64,000 bases of DNA from Prevotella sp. UBA3675 (GCA_002372235.1 DFJI01000029.1:214-64213); one strand, 5' to 3'; numbered from the stretch's first letter, positions 25,337 through 34,185 are shown. Notes: generated by a model not told the origin, from the letters alone. Numbers and translations are program-made.

Positions 25337-27427
25337 ATGATAATCAAAAACAAACTAATGACATTAAGCCTTATTTCAGTTATGGGAGTGTTGGCAATCG
25401 ATGGAAATGCAAAGAAGAAAAGAACTGTTGTGAACTGCCTCGCCTTACTGCTCATGACCGTGATGACAAGTCAAGCCCAGGGAAGAACTGATGTGCTCCT
25501 CAACGACGGCTGGACCTTTCGCCCCATTAGCGATACCACATACGGCAAGCAGGGCACAGCGGTGACACTGCCCCACACGTGGAATGCCAGTTACGTGAAG
25601 GGCACCTACTACAATCGCGAGACAATGGTCTATAACCGCATGCTCAACGTGAGCGAGAAGATGCTACGCAGCAACCGCCTGTTCTTGCGTTTTGAGGGTG
25701 TCAACTCAGTAGCCGACGTGTTCGTGAACCGCAAGACCGTTGGCCACCACAAAGGTGGCTACACAGCATTTTGTATAGAGATAACCGATTTCGTTCATGA
25801 AGGCAACAACGAATTGGAAGTGTGGGCAGGCAATGCCTTTCGCACCGATGTGCTGCCCATTGCGGGCGACTTCAATGTCTATGGAGGCATACACCGGCCC
25901 GTACACCTGCTCATCACAGACCGCGACTGCATATCACCCACCGACTATGCTTCGAGAGGTGTCTATGTGCATCAGGAGAAAGTGTCGCGACAGGAGGCTG
26001 AACTCCGTGTAGAGACCGTGTTGTCGCTGACCACGGCAACTGAGACCAAGCAGCTGCGGCTGACCATGACCGATGCCTGGGGAAAGGTGGTGGCACAGCG
26101 GACAGATGCCGTCAGTGGTGGCGTGATGCAGCAAGACCTCTCGTTAAAGAATCCCACACTCTGGCACGGGCGCAAGAATCCCTACCTATATAATATAAAG
26201 GTGGAACTACTTGATGGCGGACGGGTAATCGATATGGTGGACGAGCAGACCGGTCTGCGCTATTTCTCTGTTGACCCAGAGCAAGGCTTCTTCCTCAACG
26301 GCGAACACTATCCGCTGCAGGGCTTCAACCGTCATGAGGATGTCGATGGCAAGGGCAGTGCGCTTTCAGCAGACGATCATGAGCGCGACATGCAACTCAT
26401 CAGCGAGACGGGGGCCACGATGATTCGTCTCTCACATTATCCACAGAGTCGTTGCTTCTACGATCTGGCCGACCGTCATGGCATGGTGCTCTGGAGCGAG
26501 ATTCCCCTTGTCGGTCCGGGGGGCTACGATTTCACAGGCTATGTGAAGAATGTGGAAGACAATGCCCGTCAGGTGGCGCTCGAAATGGTATATCAGAATT
26601 ACAATCACCCGTCGGTATGTTTCTGGGGACTCTTCAACGAACTACTCGTTGACGAGGGACGCTTCCGGGAATGGGACCATCCCGTCGGCTTCGTCAAAGA
26701 GCTCCATCATCTGGTGAAACAGGCCGACCCCTCGCGCCTTACTACCTTTGCCACTTGCGTCCAGCACACCCACTATCTCGGCTGTAGCGACCTCATGGCC
26801 TGGAACAAATACTTCCGCAAGCCTGGTAATGAGCCGAAGGTGCGACAGTTCTATGCCGAGGCCAAGGCCACGCGCGGCGGTCAGCCACTGGGTATCTCTG
26901 AGTATGGCGATGCCGGCAGCATCCATATCCACACTGACCCACGCTACGATCGGACCCGCGACCATGCCGAGAACTACCAGCTCCTGACCCACGAGGGCTA
27001 CTGGCGCGCCATCAAGGACGAGCAATGGCTATGGTGCAAGTGCATCTGGCAATTCAGCGACACACAGACCAGCATACGTCATGAGGGCGATCGCGACGGT
27101 ATGAACGACAAAGGCGTGGTGACCTACGACCGACAGGTGTGCAAGGATATCTACTATTTCTACAAGGCGCAGTGGAACCCCGAGCCGATGGTCTATATCA
27201 CTGGCCGACGGTTCAAGAACCGCAAGTATGGTCTCACCGACGTGAAAGCTTATACCAACCAAAAGGAAGCCACGCTTTACATCAATGGCCGCAAGATAGG
27301 TAAGGCCAAAGCCGACGACATAGGGCGGCTGCAATGGAAAGACGTGCAGCTCAGCAAGGGCGACAACGTGATAGAGGTGCGATTGGGCAAGCTCAGCGAC
27401 ACCTGCACATGGACACTGAAGAACTAA
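25337..27427 (+). CDS. glycoside hydrolase family 2, beta-galactosidase-like
   Basis: A 696-residue secreted retaining hydrolase. After the N-terminus come the sugar-binding domain (about 50-195, LNDGWTFRPISDTTY, LPHTWNASY, FLRFEGVNSVADVFVNRKTVGHHKGGYTAF), an immunoglobulin-like domain, and the TIM barrel from about 320 (FNRHEDVDGKGSAL). The acid/base is Glu435 in CFWGLFNELL and the nucleophile is probably Glu522 in LGISEYGDAGS. The N-terminus is odd: residues 1-25 already resemble a signal peptide ending in GNA, and a second one (KKKRTVVNCLALLLMTVMTSQAQ) follows. Its partner 13 bases downstream is a GH28-GH106 protein, pointing to pectin side-chain degradation. Substrate could also be a beta-glucuronide. 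Confidence 0.88.
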   Translation: MIIKNKLMTLSLISVMGVLAIDGNAKKKRTVVNCLALLLMTVMTSQAQGRTDVLLNDGWTFRPISDTTYGKQGTAVTLPHTWNASYVKGTYYNRETMVYNRMLNVSEKMLRSNRLFLRFEGVNSVADVFVNRKTVGHHKGGYTAFCIEITDFVHEGNNELEVWAGNAFRTDVLPIAGDFNVYGGIHRPVHLLITDRDCISPTDYASRGVYVHQEKVSRQEAELRVETVLSLTTATETKQLRLTMTDAWGKVVAQRTDAVSGGVMQQDLSLKNPTLWHGRKNPYLYNIKVELLDGGRVIDMVDEQTGLRYFSVDPEQGFFLNGEHYPLQGFNRHEDVDGKGSALSADDHERDMQLISETGATMIRLSHYPQSRCFYDLADRHGMVLWSEIPLVGPGGYDFTGYVKNVEDNARQVALEMVYQNYNHPSVCFWGLFNELLVDEGRFREWDHPVGFVKELHHLVKQADPSRLTTFATCVQHTHYLGCSDLMAWNKYFRKPGNEPKVRQFYAEAKATRGGQPLGISEYGDAGSIHIHTDPRYDRTRDHAENYQLLTHEGYWRAIKDEQWLWCKCIWQFSDTQTSIRHEGDRDGMNDKGVVTYDRQVCKDIYYFYKAQWNPEPMVYITGRRFKNRKYGLTDVKAYTNQKEATLYINGRKIGKAKADDIGRLQWKDVQLSKGDNVIEVRLGKLSDTCTWTLKN

Positions 27428-27440
27428 CTACTTATAAGCA

Positions 27441-30254
27441 ATGAAGAATCTGTTATTAACCCTGTTACTGTTGCTCCCGCTACATGCCGAGGCGCAGCTG
27501 ATGAAGGCCGGTCCGGAGTACATGCCGGCAGAGATGGAACCTGTCACGGCACCGTTCGACGTGAGCGGCATCAGCCGGCCGGTGTTCGCCGACAAAACTG
27601 TCACGGTGAAAATGAACAAACGGGGGCTTTCCACACACCAGATACAGACGGCCATCGACCGCATGAGCCAGCAAGGTGGCGGCACGGTCGTCATCCCCGA
27701 CGGCCAGTGGACCAGCGGACGCATAGAGCTGAAGTCGGGCGTATGCCTGCATCTGAGCGACGGGGCCGTGCTGACCTTCAGCGGCTACATTAAAGACTAT
27801 CAGCCAGCTGTGCCTACACGCAACGAGGGCTACGATGTAATGTCGCTCGGGGCCATGATTTATGCCAATGGAGCAGAGAACATCGGACTGACGGGACGGG
27901 GACACATCATTGGCCCATCGACCGACTGCGAGATATATCAGGAGAACCGAAAATACTTGGTGGTGGAGCAGTGTGTCGATATCACCAAGCCCATTGCCGA
28001 GCGGCTGTGTGACGGTCAACAAGGGCATCCCGTGCTGTTACCCATGACTGTGGCACCCGTTCACTGCAAAAACGTACTGATAGAGGGTGTCACCATTGAT
28101 CAAGGACTGTTCTGGAACATAGTGCCGCAGTACTGTGACAATGTCATCATACGCGGCGTGACTGTCAACAGTGCCGGACACGGGCGAACCGACGGCATCG
28201 ACATCGAATCGACCACTAACTCGCTCATAGAATACTGCCAGCTCGATTGCGGCGACGACTGCTATACCATCAAGTCTGGACGCGGCGAAGACGGTGTCAA
28301 GACAGCCCGTCCGTCTGTAGGGTGTGTCATTCGCCATTCTATTGCTCTACGTGGTGGCGGCGGTCTTGTGCTGGGCTCTGAGACGGCGGCCTCAATGTGG
28401 AACATCTACATGCACGACTGCCGTTTCGAGGGCACTGAGCAAGGCATTCGCATAAAGACTCGCCGTCCCCGTGGCGGTGGTGCCCACGACGTGTGGGTGG
28501 AACGTGTCGTGGCGAAAAACATCAAATGGAATGCACTGACCGTTGATATGCTCGGCTCGAAGAAATGGGTGGGCGAGCTGGCCAACCGCTTCCCCGCACG
28601 TGAGGTAGGCGAACTGACACCTGAATTCAAGAACATCTATATCAAGGACTTCACCGTCGATGGCTGTCAGCGGCTCATCGATGTCAAGGCTCTTCCTGAG
28701 CGTCCGCTCGCCAACGTGCTCATCGAAAATTTCGAGGGCCGAGGCAAAGACTTCCTGCGGCTGCAAGATGTCAACGGCTTCATCATAAAAGGCGGCAAAA
28801 TTTTCACTTCGGCACCCACGGCTGTGCTCGACGGGTGTCGGGGCGTGGCATTGGTCGATATGAACTATGGCGGCAAGCAGCTGAAGCAGACCCTGAAAAA
28901 CGCCACCATCTATCAGCCAGAACAGCGCAACCAGTTGTGGCAGTCGTTCCTCACGCCGCCCGACAGCATTCGCGTGGGGTGCTACTACTATTGGGTGAAC
29001 GAGCATGTTGATCCTGAGGGCGTAAGGAAAGACCTCGAGTGGATGAAGCAGAATGGCATCACACTGGCCTTCCTGGCCACCGACATTCGCAATCGCACGC
29101 GATGGGAGCGCCCTTGGGAGGGCGAGACTTTCGGCAAGAACAAGTTTCGGAGCCGGCTATGGTGGAAGAACCTGCGCACAGCGCTGAAAACAGCTGGCGA
29201 ACTTGGCATTGAGATGGGAATCTTCAATTGTCCTGGCTGGAGCCAGTCGGGCGGCCCGTGGGTGAAGCCCCACGAAGCTATGCGCAACTGGACACCACAG
29301 GGCATACAGATTTGTCAGACCAAGCAGGGCACCGACGTGATGTGTGGACCTTGTAGCGATGAGGCTGAGGGACTGGAAGTAGATAAACTGTCGAAGCGGC
29401 ATGTGCAGAAGCACTTCGAGGCTTTCATTGGCGACATCCTGCGTCGTATTCCTGCCAGCGAACGACCGACGCTTACTACCGTAGTCGTTGACAGTTGGGA
29501 GCGTGGCAAGCAGAACTATACCGACTCCATCTACTCATTGTTCCTGCAGCGCTACGGATATCCGCTTAACTATGAAGACGAGAAATGCCACAAAGACCTC
29601 GATCGTCTCATTTCCGACCTTGTGGCTACGGAGTATATGGGCGCACTGACAGAAAAAGCCCATGAGTATGGTCTGCGCACTTGGTGTGAGCCCTATGCCC
29701 ACAGCCCCTTTCCTGGCAACAGCATCACATACGGTAGTCAGGCCGACGAGGTGGCAGCAGAGTTCTGGGTCAATGATCGGAAATTCCGCAAGAAGGAGGT
29801 CGATGCCGCCCTTGGCGCAGCGCGAAAGAGCGGTAAGAACAGGGTGTGGGCTGAGTCGTTCACCGATGGTGGATGGGGTAAGGTGGCACAAGACGATTGG
29901 AACTTCGCTAAACTAAAGCCCTTGGCCGACCGCTATTTCCATGCTGGAGTCAATGCCACCATCCTCCATGTCATCATCTCTCAGCCCGGCGACGACCGCA
30001 AGCCAGCCGTCCGTCCTTGGTTCGGCACTTTTTTCGACCGCCGCAGCAAGAACGGCAGTGAACTGAAACCGCTGGTGGAGTATCTGCGCCGTTGCAACTT
30101 CATGCTGCAGTTAGGCAAGCCTTACAATGGTGCCACCGACTGCCGAATCTTGCCTGATGGTACGAAGATACGTTTCACCGAACAATCGTTGTTTGAGGTC
30201 ACTTTTCCAGACGGTAGCCAAGAGAACTGGAATCCAGCACTCGATTTCCACTAA
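27441..30254 (+). CDS. GH28 polygalacturonase fused to a GH106-like alpha-L-rhamnosidase domain
   Basis: A 937-residue secreted protein with signal peptide (MKNLLLTLLLLLPLHAEA). Residues about 45-490 form a GH28 beta-helix: the catalytic aspartates are at T250-D251 with D254 and DD at 272-273 (CGDDCYTIKSG), and RIK is at 337-339. The usual His in the GHG motif is Gly306 (RGGGGLVLGSE). Residues about 507-925 match the GH106 catalytic core, with GWSQSGGPW (599-607), LEVDKLSKRHVQKHF, VVVDSWERG and AESFTDGGWG. The beta-sandwich domains found on both sides of the GH106 core in full-length enzymes seem absent. Likely substrate is rhamnogalacturonan backbone or side chains. It follows the GH2 gene by 13 bases. 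Confidence 0.8.
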   Translation: MKNLLLTLLLLLPLHAEAQLMKAGPEYMPAEMEPVTAPFDVSGISRPVFADKTVTVKMNKRGLSTHQIQTAIDRMSQQGGGTVVIPDGQWTSGRIELKSGVCLHLSDGAVLTFSGYIKDYQPAVPTRNEGYDVMSLGAMIYANGAENIGLTGRGHIIGPSTDCEIYQENRKYLVVEQCVDITKPIAERLCDGQQGHPVLLPMTVAPVHCKNVLIEGVTIDQGLFWNIVPQYCDNVIIRGVTVNSAGHGRTDGIDIESTTNSLIEYCQLDCGDDCYTIKSGRGEDGVKTARPSVGCVIRHSIALRGGGGLVLGSETAASMWNIYMHDCRFEGTEQGIRIKTRRPRGGGAHDVWVERVVAKNIKWNALTVDMLGSKKWVGELANRFPAREVGELTPEFKNIYIKDFTVDGCQRLIDVKALPERPLANVLIENFEGRGKDFLRLQDVNGFIIKGGKIFTSAPTAVLDGCRGVALVDMNYGGKQLKQTLKNATIYQPEQRNQLWQSFLTPPDSIRVGCYYYWVNEHVDPEGVRKDLEWMKQNGITLAFLATDIRNRTRWERPWEGETFGKNKFRSRLWWKNLRTALKTAGELGIEMGIFNCPGWSQSGGPWVKPHEAMRNWTPQGIQICQTKQGTDVMCGPCSDEAEGLEVDKLSKRHVQKHFEAFIGDILRRIPASERPTLTTVVVDSWERGKQNYTDSIYSLFLQRYGYPLNYEDEKCHKDLDRLISDLVATEYMGALTEKAHEYGLRTWCEPYAHSPFPGNSITYGSQADEVAAEFWVNDRKFRKKEVDAALGAARKSGKNRVWAESFTDGGWGKVAQDDWNFAKLKPLADRYFHAGVNATILHVIISQPGDDRKPAVRPWFGTFFDRRSKNGSELKPLVEYLRRCNFMLQLGKPYNGATDCRILPDGTKIRFTEQSLFEVTFPDGSQENWNPALDFH

Positions 30255-30350
30255 TCAATCAAATTGCGCCAATGATACGAAAAATAGCCTTTTTTACGAG
30301 CTAATTACGTAAATCTTCCCCAAATATTTCCAAATTTTTATGGGCTTTCT

Positions 30351-30403
30351 TGCGTTAATCTTCCGAAATCCCTTTGCAATTTCAGCATTATTTCGTATTT
30401 TTG
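30351..30403 (+). promoter_or_regulatory. extended promoter of the GH25 gene, shared with the pseudokinase gene
   Basis: TGCGTTAATCTTCC at 30351-30364 and the -7 box TATTTTTG at 30396-30403 repeat the arrangement at 16845-16897 with identical spacing. A TTG at 30374-30376 could serve as the -33 element here. The predicted start is about 14 bases before the coding region, which decides the choice of the ATG at 30424. Confidence 0.65.
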
Positions 30404-30423
30404 CATGGCAAAAAATGAAGGAA

Positions 30424-31227
30424 ATGAAGAATTTTACAATCATATTGGCGTTGCTGTTTTCTTTTTTAGTTGTGGGCAATGCCGATGCACAAAGACACAG
30501 AAGTAAGCGGAAAGCTACTACGCACAGGGTGGTGAAGAAGAAAAAACACGTCGCGAAGCGGCGGGTCATCGTGCGTCCGCCCACCATTCACGAGAATCCT
30601 TACCTGCAGTGCGAGGATACTTGCAGCCATGTTCACGGCATTGACCTGAGCCACTATCAGGGCGAGGTGTTCTGGGAGACGGTGGGGGAGAACACACGCA
30701 CGGCCTACGTCTATCTGAAGGCTACGGAGGGCAGCGACCGCATTGATGACCGCTATGAGCGCAACATCGACTTGGCCCATCGTCACGGGCTGAAGGTGGG
30801 CTCCTATCACTTCTTCCGTCCGCGCACCAATCTCGCGCTTCAGCTGAAGAACTTCCGCACCCAGTGTTTGCCGGGCGAGCAGGACCTGATTCCGATGCTC
30901 GACGTGGAGAGCACGGGCGGGCTGTCGAATGAGCAGTTTTGCGACTCGCTGTCTAAGTTCTTGCTGATGATGGAGGAAGCCTATCACCAGAAACCGCTTA
31001 TCTACACGGGGCGCAACTTCTATAACAAGCACATGGTGGGCATGGTCGATGACTATCTGCTGATGATTGCCATGTACACCGACGAGGAGCCTGTGCTGGC
31101 CGATGAGCGCGACATTTGTCTGTGGCAATACACGGGCAGGGGGCGCATCAATGGGGTAGTGGGGCACGTGGATAAGAGCCGCTTCATGGGGCAGCACGGC
31201 CTGCGCGAACTGCGGTTCCGGCGCTGA
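30424..31227 (+). CDS. glycoside hydrolase family 25 lysozyme-like protein
   Basis: A 267-residue secreted muramidase-type protein. The signal peptide is MKNFTIILALLFSFLVVGNADA; a longer frame from 30340 is rejected because the promoter -7 box lies inside it. Residues 24-50 are Arg/Lys/His-rich, then the barrel begins with HGIDLSHYQG (catalytic Asp74), VYLKATEGS, GLKVGSYHFFRP, LIPMLDVEST (the DxE pair) and PLIYTGRNFYNKHM, ending with CLWQYTGRGRINGVVGHVDKSRF. These are the GH25 landmarks in order. It should cleave peptidoglycan; the basic stretch may bind the wall or DNA-like polymers. Confidence 0.9.
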   Translation: MKNFTIILALLFSFLVVGNADAQRHRSKRKATTHRVVKKKKHVAKRRVIVRPPTIHENPYLQCEDTCSHVHGIDLSHYQGEVFWETVGENTRTAYVYLKATEGSDRIDDRYERNIDLAHRHGLKVGSYHFFRPRTNLALQLKNFRTQCLPGEQDLIPMLDVESTGGLSNEQFCDSLSKFLLMMEEAYHQKPLIYTGRNFYNKHMVGMVDDYLLMIAMYTDEEPVLADERDICLWQYTGRGRINGVVGHVDKSRFMGQHGLRELRFRR

Positions 31228-31268
31228 CTTGGGGACTGGGCTGCAGTCTCCCACGAGGCTAAGCGCTT

Positions 31269-32357
31269 TCAGAGGCCAATCTCAGCCGAACCGAAGCAGC
31301 GATGGTGCTGCTCGTCATAGACCACACAGAACTGACCGGGGGCAACGCCGTGGATGGGCGCATCGGCATGAACCGTGAAGCCCTCAGCCGTCTGTTCAAG
31401 CGTGGCCGGCAGGTAGCCGGGGGTGTGACGAATCTTGAACGTGACACGACGGGGGAACGACTCGCCTTCGCGCAACGGAGTGAGATAGTGAAAATCGTGA
31501 ACGGAAAAGTCTTGCTTATAGGCCGTTTCTGGATCATAGCCATGACTGACGTAGAGGATGTTTTTCTCTACGTCTTTTTTTACCACGAACCACGGACCGC
31601 CACCAAAGCCCATGCCCTTGCGCTGGCCGATGGTGTGGAACCAGAGTCCTCGGTGCTGTCCGATGCAGCGGCCCGTCTCCAGTTCAATCACGTCGCCAGG
31701 ATGCTCGCCCAAGAAACGGCGAATATACTCATTGTAATTAATCTTTCCCAGAAAGCAGATGCCCTGTGAGTCCTTGCGCTTGGCGTTCACCAAGTGCTCG
31801 CGCTCAGCTATGATGCGCACCTCGTCCTTCATGTAGTGTCCGATGGGGAAGAGCGCCTTCTTCAGCTGCCAGTCGTAGATTTGGGCCAGGAAGTCGGTCT
31901 GGTCCTTCACGGGGTCGGGGCTGGTCACGAGCCACTTCCTTCCGTCGTCGTCAATCTCCGTCTGTGCATAGTGGCCTGTGGCAATGAGGTCGTAGTCGTG
32001 TCCTCTCTTTTCGTGGAAGGCTCCGAACTTGATGAGCCGGTTGCACATCACGTCGGGATTCGGAGTGAGACCCGCGCGTACCTTATCCATTGTGTAGCGT
32101 GTCACCTGGTCCCAGTATTCGCGATGGCAATCCACAATCTCCAGCTTGCAGCCATACTTACGTGCCACAGCCGTAGCCATCTCCATGTCTTCCTCGCTCG
32201 TGCAGTCCCATTCCTCTTCTTCGTCTGGTCCTATCTTTATGTAAAAGCAGTCGGGCTGCAGTCCCTGCTGAGCCAGCTCGTGCACCACCACGGCACTATC
32301 TACGCCGCCCGAGAGCAGCACGGCAATGCGCTTGTTCTTCAAATCTTCTGTCGTCAT
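31269..32357 (-). CDS. mnmA: tRNA 2-thiouridine synthesizing protein MnmA
   Basis: Thiolates U34 of tRNA-Lys, Glu and Gln in the cytoplasm using ATP and a persulfide relay. The 362-residue protein has the PP-loop SGGVDSAVV (residues 16-24), PDVMCNRLIKFG with the first catalytic Cys, ATGHYAQ, KDSQGICFLG with the second Cys, and the C-terminal beta-barrel with GLWFHTIGQRKGMGFGGGPWFVV and APGQFCVVYD. The start at 32357 is preferred since it is the only ATG close to the promoter. The gene appears to have almost no leader. Confidence 0.97.
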   Translation of the reverse strand: MTTEDLKNKRIAVLLSGGVDSAVVVHELAQQGLQPDCFYIKIGPDEEEEWDCTSEEDMEMATAVARKYGCKLEIVDCHREYWDQVTRYTMDKVRAGLTPNPDVMCNRLIKFGAFHEKRGHDYDLIATGHYAQTEIDDDGRKWLVTSPDPVKDQTDFLAQIYDWQLKKALFPIGHYMKDEVRIIAEREHLVNAKRKDSQGICFLGKINYNEYIRRFLGEHPGDVIELETGRCIGQHRGLWFHTIGQRKGMGFGGGPWFVVKKDVEKNILYVSHGYDPETAYKQDFSVHDFHYLTPLREGESFPRRVTFKIRHTPGYLPATLEQTAEGFTVHADAPIHGVAPGQFCVVYDEQHHRCFGSAEIGL

Positions 32358-32362
32358 GGGTG

Positions 32363-32370
32363 CAAAGGTA
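32363..32370 (-). promoter_or_regulatory. -7 promoter box of mnmA, predicted leaderless
   Basis: TACCTTTG on the minus strand ends six bases before the A of the mnmA ATG. Since transcripts usually begin five to eight bases after this box, the message should start at or next to the ATG. The 32371-32457 gap beyond it holds a short AATTGGGAATTGAG-type repeat. Confidence 0.6.
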
Positions 32371-32457
32371 CGAATTAATTGAGAATTGGGAATTGAGAAT
32401 TGGGAATTGATGCTTTCCTTGCATTGTTAAATAATGTTATGTTTTAGCTCGACTCCA

Positions 32458-32504
32458 TTGCAGTGATATCAGAATGATATATCTTTGCAATATCAAAATG
32501 ATAT
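32458..32504 (+). promoter_or_regulatory. promoter with two identical operators upstream of the SPFH gene
   Basis: TTG at 32458-32460 and TATCTTTG at 32480-32487 are 19 bases apart. The palindrome ATATCA-nnn-TGATAT occurs at 32466-32480 and again at 32490-32504, flanking the -7 box with 24 bases between centres. Occupancy of either copy should block RNA polymerase. The box decides the start codon: the ATG at 32485 lies within the promoter, so translation begins at 32530. Confidence 0.75.
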
Positions 32505-32529
32505 CATATTAACTAAAACTTTAAGCCTT

Positions 32530-33498
32530 ATGGAAAAGAAATTCGAAGGAACAGTTTGCAACGGCTTTCTGATGCTGTTTGTCACGTTGGCGCTGACTCT
32601 TGTCAGCATCGTTGTAGCCATTTATGGCATTACTTATCTGGCTAATGACACTAACGTCACACTGGGCGCAGTCATGCTGATCGGCGGAATCGTACTTCTG
32701 GTAGTGTCGGTCATCATGATGTGCGGTTTCCTGATGCTTGAGCCTAACGAGGCTCGCGTCATCACCTGGTTTGGCAAGTATGCCGGAACATTCACCGAGA
32801 CGGGCTACTTCTGGATCAATCCTTTCTACTCGGTGAAGAAGCTGTCGCTCCGTGCTCGCAACCTTGATGCCGAGCCCATCAAGGTGAACGACAAGGTGGG
32901 CAACCCGGTGATGATTGGCCTGGTGCTCGTCTGGAAACTGAAGGATACCTACAAGGCTGTCTTCGAGGTGGACTCGCAGACGATGGCCCCTGTCAATCAG
33001 CAGGAGATAGGCGGTGCGTCGCTGAAAGCCATCATGCAGGCTTTGGAGAACTTCGTGAAAGTGCAGAGCGATGCCGCCCTTCGTCAGGTTGCCGGACAGT
33101 ATGCCTACGACGATACCGACGAGAAAGGCACGAAGGAACTGACGCTGCGCGATGGTGGAGATGAGATCAACCAGCAGCTGGAGCAGAAACTCGACGAGCG
33201 GTTGGCACTGGCAGGCATCGAAGTGGTAGAGGCACGCATCAACTACCTGGCCTACGCTCCCGAGATAGCAGCCGTGATGCTGCGTCGTCAGCAGGCTTCA
33301 GCCATCATTACCGCCCGTGAGAAGATAGTAGAGGGAGCCGTCAGCATGGTGAAGATGGCACTCGACAAACTGTCGAATGAGAATATCGTGGAGCTCGACG
33401 ACGACAAGAAGGCCGCTATGGTGAGCAATCTGCTCGTGGTGCTCTGCGGCGACGATTCGGCCCAGCCCGTTGTGAACACAGGCACACTGAACCACTAA
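32530..33498 (+). CDS. SPFH/Band 7 family membrane protein
   Basis: A 322-residue stomatin/prohibitin-like scaffold. Two hydrophobic segments (about 12-35 and 43-68) are followed by the SPFH domain beginning with LEPNEARVITWFGKYAGTFTETGYFWINPF and continuing with KVNDKVGNPVMIGLVLVWKLKDTYKAVFEVD. The C-terminal region is a long helix with AEIAAVMLRRQQASAIITAREKIVEGAVSMV, typical for oligomerising SPFH proteins. The start at 32530 is set by the promoter. The gene leads an operon with an Arc-like DNA-binding protein and a DUF1648 membrane protein. Confidence 0.9.
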   Translation: MEKKFEGTVCNGFLMLFVTLALTLVSIVVAIYGITYLANDTNVTLGAVMLIGGIVLLVVSVIMMCGFLMLEPNEARVITWFGKYAGTFTETGYFWINPFYSVKKLSLRARNLDAEPIKVNDKVGNPVMIGLVLVWKLKDTYKAVFEVDSQTMAPVNQQEIGGASLKAIMQALENFVKVQSDAALRQVAGQYAYDDTDEKGTKELTLRDGGDEINQQLEQKLDERLALAGIEVVEARINYLAYAPEIAAVMLRRQQASAIITAREKIVEGAVSMVKMALDKLSNENIVELDDDKKAAMVSNLLVVLCGDDSAQPVVNTGTLNH

Positions 33499-33509
33499 TC
33501 CACGCCCTT

Positions 33510-33707
33510 ATGGCAAAGAAGGAATCACAGACTAAGAGCTTCATCCTGCGCGTAGATGCCGCCACGATGAATGCCATTGAGGCTTGGGCCGCTGACGAGT
33601 TCCGCTCCACCAACGGCCAGCTTCAGTGGATCATCACCGAGGCACTGCGCAAGGCTCACCGTCTGCCTAAGAAGCAAAGAAATGAAAATGAAACTACAGA
33701 ACAATAA
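33510..33707 (+). CDS. Arc-like ribbon-helix-helix DNA-binding protein
   Basis: A 65-residue protein. KSFILRVDAATMNAIEAWAADEFRSTNGQLQWIITEALRKAHRL fits a short beta strand followed by two helices, with the Arc-family features of R-Val-Asp at the strand end and RSTNGQLQ at the helix turn. Such dimers bind short palindromes. It lies 11 bases after the SPFH gene, and the next gene begins inside it. The two palindromic operators at 32466-32504 are its most likely target, which would make the operon self-regulated. Confidence 0.8.
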   Translation: MAKKESQTKSFILRVDAATMNAIEAWAADEFRSTNGQLQWIITEALRKAHRLPKKQRNENETTEQ

Positions 33708-34185
33708 ACTGAAAGTACACGTAGGCCGCACGCTTGAGGGCACCCTTTTCGAGATAGCGTTTCTGGTGCTGGCCATTCTGGTGTGGGCCGTCATCGTGTG
33801 GCTCATGAGTCGCGCCCCGGAGACCGTTCCCACTCATTTCAATGTCGCAGGAAAAGCAGATGCCTGGGGCTCGCCCAGCACCATCCTCTTCACTTGCATC
33901 GTGACTACAGTCGTAGGCGCATGTCTGTTGCTGGCAGCCTATTTCCCTCACACCGTCAATCTGCCTGTTGAGGTAAAGACACCTCGCCAAGTGGCGTTAG
34001 TCATTCGCATGGTGCGGGTGATGGCACTCGAGCTGTTGCTGCTCACGCTTGCCCTTGCCTTCATCTCACTGGGTTCGTCCATCGGTCATGAGTCGGGGTC
34101 GGTTGCTCCAGTGCTCATCGTGGTCGGTCTGCTGTTGCTGACGTGTGTGGTCTTCACCGTGCTCGTTAGCAGGGCAAAATCGTGA
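33682..34185 (+). CDS. DUF1648 membrane protein
   Basis: A 167-residue inner-membrane protein with four hydrophobic segments (near residues 21-40, 62-82, 108-128 and 137-160). The DUF1648 signature follows the first: MSRAPETVPTHFNVAGKADAWGSPSTI. The start codon at 33682 overlaps the end of the Arc-like gene by 26 bases; ATG at 33688 is an alternative. The related SdpI family confers immunity or signals to a repressor in Bacillus, but no toxin gene is seen here. Function is unknown. Confidence 0.82.
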   Translation: MKMKLQNNKLKVHVGRTLEGTLFEIAFLVLAILVWAVIVWLMSRAPETVPTHFNVAGKADAWGSPSTILFTCIVTTVVGACLLLAAYFPHTVNLPVEVKTPRQVALVIRMVRVMALELLLLTLALAFISLGSSIGHESGSVAPVLIVVGLLLLTCVVFTVLVSRAKS

